Source of the DNA: Candidatus Krumholzibacteriia bacterium
GTDB taxonomy: Bacteria > Krumholzibacteriota > Krumholzibacteriia > LZORAL124-64-63
Direction: 5' to 3'
DNA: 5,061 nucleotides
Assembly (NCBI GenBank): GCA_028718575.1
Contig: JAQULN010000248.1
Coordinates: 1 to 5,061 of the forward strand
Positions 1 to 5,061 of the stretch are shown here, in pieces; position 1 is the stretch's first letter; every line of letters begins with the position of its first letter. The translations under genes and the position numbers were made by a program. The notes beneath the pieces were generated by a model. That model had not been told where the DNA came from and made no database searches. It saw only the letters and a program-made list of their open reading frames with translations.

Positions 1-1
1 C

Positions 2-613
2 GTTAGTGAGCGTGGCGACGCGCTGATCGCGATCCTCGACTTCGCGACCGGCCACACCGAGCCGGCGCGCGCCTGCGCGGCCGACGCCACCGGCGAGGGC
101 GCCATCGATACCGTGATCCTGACTGCCGCCGCCGCATCGCCGCTGGTGCTGCTGCCCGGCCACGGCGACATCAGCTTCGCGCCGCCGATCGCCGCGGGCT
201 TCGGACTGGGATCGCTCGCCGGCGCCGCGCTGTGTTGTGTCGATCTGGACGGCGATCGCCGCGCCGACGTCGCGGTGCTTGTGCCCGGCCTGAACGAGGG
301 CCTGCGCATCCTGCAGGCCACTGGCGACGGCTTCGCGCCGCCGGCCGGCGTCAAGATCGGCGGAACCGACCTCGCCGCGGCCGATGTGGACCGCGACGGC
401 GATGTCGATCTGATCGTGGCAAGGCCGGCCGCCGGCGAAGCGGCGTATCTGCGCAATCTCGGCGACGGGCGATTCGCCGCGCCGGCTCACGTGGCGCTCG
501 GCGGAATGCCACAGCTGGTCGCGCTGGCAGATGTCAACGGTGACGGCTGGCCGGACCTGATCGCCGCCGCCGCAGACGGCTCGCTCGTGGTTGCCCGCAA
601 TCGGGGCCGGTAG
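2..613 (+). CDS. FG-GAP/VCBS-repeat protein, C-terminal part (5' end outside window)
   Basis: This reading frame is open from the first bases of the window to a TAG at 611-613 and gives 203 residues. A GTG at 113 could serve as a start, but the frame and its repeat pattern continue upstream of it, so the gene is taken as 5'-truncated. Three clear calcium-loop repeats of the type DxDxDGxxD are visible: DLDGDRRAD (residues 81-89), DVDRDGDVD (128-136) and DVNGDGWPD (177-185). A weaker one, DATGEGAID, lies at 28-36. The 47-53 residue spacing, with 'LRNLGDGRF'-like linkers, fits FG-GAP/VCBS blades of an integrin-alpha-like beta-propeller. Proteins of this family are usually extracellular and bind calcium in these loops. 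The signal peptide would lie upstream. The protein stops soon after the last repeat with no sorting domain, unlike the next gene. Its specific function is unknown. Confidence 0.87.
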   Translation, partial: VSERGDALIAILDFATGHTEPARACAADATGEGAIDTVILTAAAASPLVLLPGHGDISFAPPIAAGFGLGSLAGAALCCVDLDGDRRADVAVLVPGLNEGLRILQATGDGFAPPAGVKIGGTDLAAADVDRDGDVDLIVARPAAGEAAYLRNLGDGRFAAPAHVALGGMPQLVALADVNGDGWPDLIAAAADGSLVVARNRGR

Positions 614-1195
614 GCCGCGGCTGAAACCGGTGAGCAGTACTAGTGGTCAGAGGGCTTGTCGCCAAATGGCCGTGTAGAATCTCTCCCTAGAACCGCCCCG
701 GCCTATCGAGGACCAGCCCGTTTCGTCGCCACACGCCGACCAGCGCAAAGCGACGAGACCCGATAACGGATTCGAGGACCACACGACCCACCGCACTACT
801 GTTAACCCTCGTCGCCAGGCTCCCCGCCCGCAGTGCCGATAGCAGCCCGGCGGCGCAGGGTTTCGCCTGCGTCGAGATGGCGGCGACACTGGTGATCACC
901 CAGAGCACCCGCGAGCGCGTGATCGGCGTGGTCAACGGCGCCGCCCTAGTGGGCGTCGTCGATCGCTTTCGGTCTGTCGGGGGAATCGGGTTCGTAGAAG
1001 CGTCATCTCAACTCTCGACTCCAACTGCGATTCGTTGTGTTGCTGGCAAGCTGCACGGTGTCTAACCGACATAGACGAACCGTCGATTGGACGCCCACCG
1101 GGCATAGGTCGGGATGTCGCTCTCTTGCCGATCGGCGTGACAACGCGCGCGGGAACACGTGAGGCTGTGCCCGGAACGACCGAAGAGGCATAAAC
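614..1195. other. 582-base intergenic stretch without a confident gene
   Basis: No complete gene, tRNA, rRNA or clear rho-independent terminator is visible here. Short open frames exist on both strands, but none has a recognisable start, ribosome-binding site and domain together. Plus-strand frame 1 is open from 691 to a TAA at 1063-1065. Within it, about 847-966 has strongly G/C-ending codons like a real gene and could be a gene relic. Other contents are an exact 10-base direct repeat (TCGAGGACCA at 706-715 and 772-781), a 10-base palindrome GCCGATCGGC at 1127-1136, and GATCGGCGTG at both 921-930 and 1130-1139. The promoter for the downstream gene pair probably lies here, but no convincing -35/-10 pair was found. 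Confidence 0.7.
1182..1188 (+). promoter_or_regulatory. Ribosome-binding site of the kelch-like repeat protein
   Basis: GAAGAGG ends seven bases before the ATG at 1196 and contains the GAGG core that pairs with the 3' end of 16S rRNA. It supports 1196 as the start. A second ATG at 1200 is in another frame. The block matches the one before the next gene in both sequence and spacing. Confidence 0.75.
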
Positions 1196-3475
1196 ATGCA
1201 TGCCAGGCTCTCCGTATTCATCGGCTGTGTCTTGATCCTGCAGACCGCTTGCCTCGTGGCGGCGCGTGCAGACCCTCCGGTCGCCGCCGATCCGCAGCCG
1301 GCCGGCTGGCGCAACGGCGAGTGGTCGCGCAGGTTCCAGCCCATGGGAATGGCCGTGAACATGGGCGGCGCCGCCGTCAAATGCATGACCGACTGGGATG
1401 GATCGCTGGCGGTCGGCGGATGGTTCAACGAGGTCGGCGGCCTGGAAGCCAACCACGTCGCCGTCTGGAACGGCCTCCACTGGCGAACCCTGGCCGGCGG
1501 ACTCGGCTGGGAGGCCAACGCTCTCCACGACCACGGTCGGCTCGTGGTGGGGGGCAACTTCCACACGGTCGACGGTGAGCCTATCGAGTACGTCGCCCAG
1601 TGGGATGATCAAGATCGCCGGTGGTATTCGATGGGCGAGATCGCCGGCGAGGTCCGTGCCTTCTGCGAGCAGTTCGGCGGCTTCTACGCCGCCGGTCAGT
1701 TTCTGAATCCCGTCGGTTCACTGGCCCACTGGATCGGCTCGAACTGGGATTACCCGGGCGTCAGCGTAGGCCTGGGCACCATCAACGCCATGGAGGACTT
1801 CTATAATTCCATCTACTTCGGAGGCGCCTTTTATGGCAATGGCGCTCTGAGCCTCTACGGTTGGGACGGCGAGAACGACATCCGGCATGACCTGGACGGA
1901 AACGTCCACTGCCTGCTGCGGGACGGTTACTGCCTCTACGTGGGCGGCTCGTTCGAACACGCCGACGGCGTGGAATCGCACGGACTGGTCAAGCTGTGGG
2001 CCGGCGGCGGCTTCCAGGCCGTTCCCGAACCTCTCGTCGACCGCAACGTCAGGGGACTGGCCAGATACCAGGACGCCATCTACGTCGCGACCGACCAGGA
2101 GGTGCGACTGTGCGGCGCCGACTCCTGGTCCGAACCGCTGGGCGGTACGTTCGACGGTCAGCTCCTCTGCCTGGCGACCTGCCAGCCGCTCGGCGGTCTC
2201 TTCGCCGGCGGGCGCTATATCAGATTACCCAGCGTGCTCGAGGGTCAAGACGATGCCTGGAACGTGCTGCGCTGGGACCGCGACCAATGGTGCCCGGTAG
2301 GAGGCGCCGGCAGCAACGTGACCGCGCTCCACGTGCACCAGGACGAGCTGATCGCTGGCGGTATGTTCACCACCATCGGCGGCATCTCTGCCGGCCGGAT
2401 CGCCCGGTGGGATGGCGCGCAGTGGCGGACCCTCGGCACCGGGGCGAACAACACCGTCCGGGCGCTCGCCACCTATCAGGGCCAGCTGATCGCCGCAGGA
2501 GACTTCACGACGGCTGGCGGCATTCCGGCCGCCCACATCGCGCGCTGGGACGGCAGCGCCTGGCACCCTCTCGGCGACGGGGTCGGCGGCCAGAGCGTGA
2601 TCGACGGCGTCACCGCCCTGCTGGGCTCGACCGAGGACCTCTTCGTCGGCGGGGACTTCACCGAGGCGCAGGGCGAGATCGCGCGCGGAGTCGCGGTGTG
2701 GGACGGCGCCGCGTGGAGCGAACTCGGTGGTGGTGTCCATGATGGCTACGAAGCTACTCGCGTGAACGACCTGCTCGTCAAGGACGGGAACCTGTACGTC
2801 GGCGGCGACTTCGCGCGAGTCGGCGCCACCATCGCTTCGAGAAAGCTGGCGCTCTGGCTGGACGGCGTGATCACACCGACCCTACTGCGCTCGTTCCTGG
2901 TTCGCGTGATGGAACCTGGCTCCGTCGGCGATGGCCACGCGACGGGACGGACCGTGGCGGCAAGCTGGAGCACCTCGCGGCCGAGCGAGCCGGAAGAGTT
3001 CCGGCTCACGGCGCGCGCCACCGGACGGACCTGGTCCGTACCGTCCGTGATGATCGACGGCGAAGATGTGTTTCGTGCTCACGACTGTTCCGGGAATCTG
3101 GCGGCGGTCGACGAGGTGGTCTACACCCTTGCCCACGCCGCAAACGGCCAAGACTGGCGGATCATCGCCGAACAAGCCGTCGCCCTCGGACCGCCTTCGC
3201 CTGCGCGAATCGTGAGAGTTTATCCCAATCCCTTCAATCCCTTGACCGCGATCACCTTTGACCTGATGCGCACCAGCCGCGTTCGCGTGGACGGCTACGC
3301 CTTGACGGGGCGCCGGATCACGACACTCGCGGCGGAATCGCTGCCACCGGGGCGGCACACACGAACCTGGGACGGACTGGATGCCCAGGGCCGGGAAGTG
3401 GCCTCGGGCTCGTATCTCCTGCGTCTGGTGACCGAGGAGCGGATCACGTCCGCCAAGGCGACGCTGGTCCGTTGA
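1196..3475 (+). CDS. Exported multi-repeat beta-propeller protein with C-terminal T9SS-type/FlgD-Ig-like sorting domain
   Basis: This is a complete 759-residue protein. A signal peptide spans residues 1-25: a short basic N-region, a hydrophobic core VFIGCVLILQTACLVA, and an ARA site before D26. About eleven repeats of 41-51 residues follow (73-557) in the pattern [VA]GGxF...GG...[IV]ARWDGxxWxxLGxG. The clearest units start near 385, 431 and 482. Units near 295 and 336 are degenerate. Such repeats are often annotated as Rax2-like, kelch-like or delta-60 propeller repeats. Residues 563-665 resemble a fibronectin-III-like domain ('TVAASWST', 'EEFRLTAR'). Residues 671-759 form the C-terminal domain, with YPNPFNPLTAITFDL (676-690), 'TWDGLDAQGREVASGSYLLRL' split over 724-744, and a basic end. 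That domain is typical of type IX secretion cargo and FlgD-Ig-like tails. The mature chain has nine cysteines. The product is probably surface-attached or secreted. No enzymatic motif was seen, so the ligand is unknown. The next gene follows after 31 bases. Confidence 0.95.
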   Translation: MHARLSVFIGCVLILQTACLVAARADPPVAADPQPAGWRNGEWSRRFQPMGMAVNMGGAAVKCMTDWDGSLAVGGWFNEVGGLEANHVAVWNGLHWRTLAGGLGWEANALHDHGRLVVGGNFHTVDGEPIEYVAQWDDQDRRWYSMGEIAGEVRAFCEQFGGFYAAGQFLNPVGSLAHWIGSNWDYPGVSVGLGTINAMEDFYNSIYFGGAFYGNGALSLYGWDGENDIRHDLDGNVHCLLRDGYCLYVGGSFEHADGVESHGLVKLWAGGGFQAVPEPLVDRNVRGLARYQDAIYVATDQEVRLCGADSWSEPLGGTFDGQLLCLATCQPLGGLFAGGRYIRLPSVLEGQDDAWNVLRWDRDQWCPVGGAGSNVTALHVHQDELIAGGMFTTIGGISAGRIARWDGAQWRTLGTGANNTVRALATYQGQLIAAGDFTTAGGIPAAHIARWDGSAWHPLGDGVGGQSVIDGVTALLGSTEDLFVGGDFTEAQGEIARGVAVWDGAAWSELGGGVHDGYEATRVNDLLVKDGNLYVGGDFARVGATIASRKLALWLDGVITPTLLRSFLVRVMEPGSVGDGHATGRTVAASWSTSRPSEPEEFRLTARATGRTWSVPSVMIDGEDVFRAHDCSGNLAAVDEVVYTLAHAANGQDWRIIAEQAVALGPPSPARIVRVYPNPFNPLTAITFDLMRTSRVRVDGYALTGRRITTLAAESLPPGRHTRTWDGLDAQGREVASGSYLLRLVTEERITSAKATLVR
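1412..2866 (+). repeat. Protein-coding repeat array: about eleven propeller-like units
   Basis: This stretch encodes residues 73-557 of the exported protein. Unit starts, taken at the 'GGxF'-like element, fall near residues 73, 118, 165, 208, 249, 295, 336, 385, 431, 482 and 533, giving spacings of 41-51 residues. The last four units are the best conserved (AGGMFTTIGG, AAGDFTTAGG, VGGDFTEAQG, VGGDFARVG), most followed by a WDGxxW element. The middle units near 295 and 336 have lost most of the consensus. The repeats are clear in protein but diverged in DNA, so this is an old amplification, not a recent tandem duplication. Confidence 0.85.
3206..3472 (+). other. C-terminal sorting / FlgD-Ig-like domain coding region
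   Basis: This encodes residues 671-759 of the preceding gene. The YPNPFNP motif is followed by alternating hydrophobic strands ('AITFDL', 'RVRVDGYALTGRRI'), then 'WDGLDAQGREVASGSYLLRL' and a terminal strand ending KATLVR. This layout is that of Por secretion system/type IX sorting domains (TIGR04183-like) and FlgD-Ig-like domains. In that system the domain directs passage over the outer membrane, and it may be removed or used for surface attachment. The assignment rests on motif recognition only. Confidence 0.85.
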
Positions 3476-3492
3476 CGCCCGTCTCACAACCC

Positions 3493-3499
3493 GAAGAGG
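3493..3499 (+). promoter_or_regulatory. Ribosome-binding site of the Asp-box protein gene
   Basis: GAAGAGG ends seven bases before the ATG at 3507. An ATG at 3502 is closer but out of frame with the signal peptide and domains. The site's spacing therefore supports 3507. It lies in the 31-base gap after the previous stop codon, which fits translation of a shared transcript. Confidence 0.75.
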
Positions 3500-3506
3500 T
3501 CATGCC

Positions 3507-5060
3507 ATGCGTGCTGATACTGTTTCTCATCGCAGCCGCGGCCTGCTGCCGGCGGCGCTCCTGATCCTCGCGAGCATCCTGCCGGCCGCCCGCGTCAGCG
3601 GCTACGACGACATCGGCGGCGACGACGTCACCATCGCCACGCTCGAGAACGCGTACACGCCGGCCATCGCCGTCGCGAGCAACGGCGACATCTTCGTCGC
3701 CGTCGAGTGCCACCCCGAGGGCGGCCGCCCGATCCGGGTCTTCCGATCCCGCGACGGCGGCGAGACCTGGCAGGCGTGGGGCGAGTTCGCGGATTCGAAC
3801 GAGAACTTCCAGGATCCCAGCCTGCACGTCGCAGAAGGAACGGTGGACCGCTGTTTCCTCGCCTATACCCACTTCACCGTCGCGGACGGCTTCCGCGTGG
3901 AGGTGGCGTACTCGGACCTCGCCTCGCCGGACGGCGACTGGACCCGCGTGCCGGTCGAGACCACGGCGGATCTCGCCAGCCTCTCGCCGTACATCACGAG
4001 CGATCAGGCGAACTACGAGGCTTACAATCTGTACCTCGTCTACGCCGCCTACCAGACCCACGTGGGGGACCCCGCCGACATCTGGTTCTCACGCAGCACG
4101 GATCAGGGCGCGACCTGGCAGTCGCCATACGTGATCGGCAACGACGAGACGCCCGACACCGATTTCAGATATCCTGCGGTCTGCTACGGTTTCGGCGGCT
4201 ACGTCCATGTGACGTGGGAATTCAGGCAGGGCGACTCGATACTGGCCGAGACCGTCTTCTACCGGCGCGCGGCGAATCGCGCCAGCGGCGGCCTGGGCGC
4301 CTGGGACGCTCCACAGCAACTCACCGGCGCCGGCGACGAGATCTGGGACTGCTACCCCGCGATCGCGGCCTCGCCGCACACCGCCGAGGTCATGCTCGTC
4401 CATTACCGCGCGGCCTGGGACGGCAGCTGGTGGGATATGCTGCCCGCCGGCGTGCTACGCTCCCACGACCAGGGCGCGACGTTCGTCAACGAGGGTCTGC
4501 TCCCCGGCGACCTCGAGTTCCAGCACGGCATCGCATACCAGGCCGCGACCGATTGCTGGGTCGTCGGCGGTCACGTGGACGATGGCTGGGCGATCCAGCA
4601 CGCCGACGCCACTGGCCCCCTCGTCTGGTCCACGGCGACGGTGTTCTCCGACGACGACCCGCCCGATACCCGCCCGTTCGACGGACGGATCGCCATCGAC
4701 CCCGCCCACGGCGACCGTGTGGCCGCCGTCTGGCTCCTCTGGAGCCTCGGCAACGAGTGGGTCGTCTTCGACGCCGAATGGCGCGGCGATCCGGGCTATC
4801 CCAACCTTGAGCCGGGCTTCCCGCTGAACCTCGATCACATGCCGATCTCGCCGCCGGGTCTAGTCGACCTCGACGACGACGGCGACCTGGAGATCCTCTA
4901 CGGAAGCAACGACCAGCGAATCCACGCCTGGCACCACGACGGCAGTACGGTCGCCGGCTGGCCGGTGGCCGTGGGCCACTTCCTGACCGACGGTCCCGTG
5001 GCGGTGGGCGACCTGCGCGGCGACGGCACGCTCTACGTGGTGGCAGGCACCATGGACGGG
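3507..5060 (+). CDS. Exported Asp-box (BNR) propeller protein with FG-GAP-like region, 3' end outside window
   Basis: The frame is open from ATG 3507 to the window edge (518 residues, no stop). A signal peptide is clear: basic N-region (RADTVSHRSR), hydrophobic core GLLPAALLILASILPA (12-27), and probable cleavage around 27-32. Three Asp-box motifs (SxDxGxTW) follow: SRDGGETW (81-88), STDQGATW (197-204) and SHDQGATF (319-326). They are 116-122 residues apart, as in sialidase/BNR-type propellers. 'AYTPAIAVASNGDIFVAVE' (49-67) resembles the first sialidase strand, but the usual FRIP-type arginine is Thr51, so sialidase activity is doubtful. From about 438 ('FPLNLD') the protein enters FG-GAP/VCBS-like sequence with DLDDDGDLE (454-462) and a degenerate DLRGDGTLY (502-510). 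A sorting domain may lie past the edge. The product is probably secreted, with unknown substrate. It follows the previous gene by 31 bases, probably in one operon. Confidence 0.93.
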   Translation, partial: MRADTVSHRSRGLLPAALLILASILPAARVSGYDDIGGDDVTIATLENAYTPAIAVASNGDIFVAVECHPEGGRPIRVFRSRDGGETWQAWGEFADSNENFQDPSLHVAEGTVDRCFLAYTHFTVADGFRVEVAYSDLASPDGDWTRVPVETTADLASLSPYITSDQANYEAYNLYLVYAAYQTHVGDPADIWFSRSTDQGATWQSPYVIGNDETPDTDFRYPAVCYGFGGYVHVTWEFRQGDSILAETVFYRRAANRASGGLGAWDAPQQLTGAGDEIWDCYPAIAASPHTAEVMLVHYRAAWDGSWWDMLPAGVLRSHDQGATFVNEGLLPGDLEFQHGIAYQAATDCWVVGGHVDDGWAIQHADATGPLVWSTATVFSDDDPPDTRPFDGRIAIDPAHGDRVAAVWLLWSLGNEWVVFDAEWRGDPGYPNLEPGFPLNLDHMPISPPGLVDLDDDGDLEILYGSNDQRIHAWHHDGSTVAGWPVAVGHFLTDGPVAVGDLRGDGTLYVVAGTMDG

Positions 5061-5061
5061 C

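Noticed and set aside
766..784. GGATTCGAGGACC resembling a tRNA T-loop
   Set aside because: The flanking bases do not pair into a T-stem, and no acceptor or anticodon arm can be built around it.
647..935. Minus-strand open frames of 80-82 codons in the gene-free stretch
   Set aside because: They have no recognisable domain and no clear ribosome-binding site, and the codon pattern favours the plus strand at 847-966.
1040..1068. TTGCTG and TAACCG with 17-base spacing as a promoter
   Set aside because: The spacing is right but the -10 element matches the consensus only in its first two bases, and the promoter consensus of this lineage is unknown.
1127..1136. Perfect palindrome GCCGATCGGC upstream of the repeat protein as an operator
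   Set aside because: Several ten-base palindromes are expected by chance in 5 kb of GC-rich DNA, and it has no second copy here.
1238..1252. Possible lipoprotein signal at Cys19 of the repeat protein
   Set aside because: The residues before Cys19 are Q-T-A. A lipobox needs Leu, Val or Ile at -3, while an ARA signal peptidase I site follows at residue 25.
932..1612. Minus-strand open frame of about 226 codons across the gene-free stretch and the start of the repeat protein
   Set aside because: It lies largely opposite a clearly real gene with signal peptide and repeats, and its translation shows no domain. Long antisense frames are common in GC-rich DNA.
3707..4810. Plus-strand open frame of 367 codons inside the Asp-box gene
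   Set aside because: Its product is an arginine/proline-rich low-complexity chain, as expected from the wrong frame of GC-rich coding DNA. The frame from 3507 has a signal peptide and three Asp-boxes.

Overview
The window is GC-rich bacterial DNA holding three plus-strand genes for secreted, repeat-built beta-propeller proteins. No metabolic, defence, RNA or mobile-element gene could be identified. The middle protein ends in a YPNPFNP-type sorting/FlgD-Ig-like domain, and VCBS/FG-GAP and Asp-box repeats are frequent here. This suggests a GC-rich member of the Fibrobacteres-Chlorobi-Bacteroidetes superphylum or an allied lineage (Eisenbacteria- or Krumholzibacteria-like). The assignment is an inference from domain style, since no taxonomic marker is present.

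Layout: (1) Bases 2-613 are the 3' end of an FG-GAP/VCBS-repeat protein with its 5' end outside the window. (2) Bases 614-1195 are a 582-base stretch with no confident gene. It contains a short stretch with coding-like codon use that may be a gene relic, a small direct repeat and a short palindrome. (3) Bases 1196-3475 are a complete 759-residue exported protein: signal peptide, about eleven 'GGxF...WDGxxWxxLG' repeats, a fibronectin-III-like region and a C-terminal sorting domain. (4) Bases 3507-5060 are the first 518 residues of an exported Asp-box (BNR) propeller protein that passes into an FG-GAP-like region and runs off the window.

Genes 2 and 3 are 31 bases apart, share a CCGAAGAGG ribosome-binding block seven bases before ATG, and are probably co-transcribed. 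All three products look like cell-surface or secreted proteins, and gene 2 is probably exported by a type IX-like route. No substrate or partner can be read from the sequence. I see no convincing evidence of a new biological system. The observations most worth checking are the eleven-unit repeat array, the loss of the sialidase-type arginine in gene 3, and the possible gene relic between genes 1 and 2.
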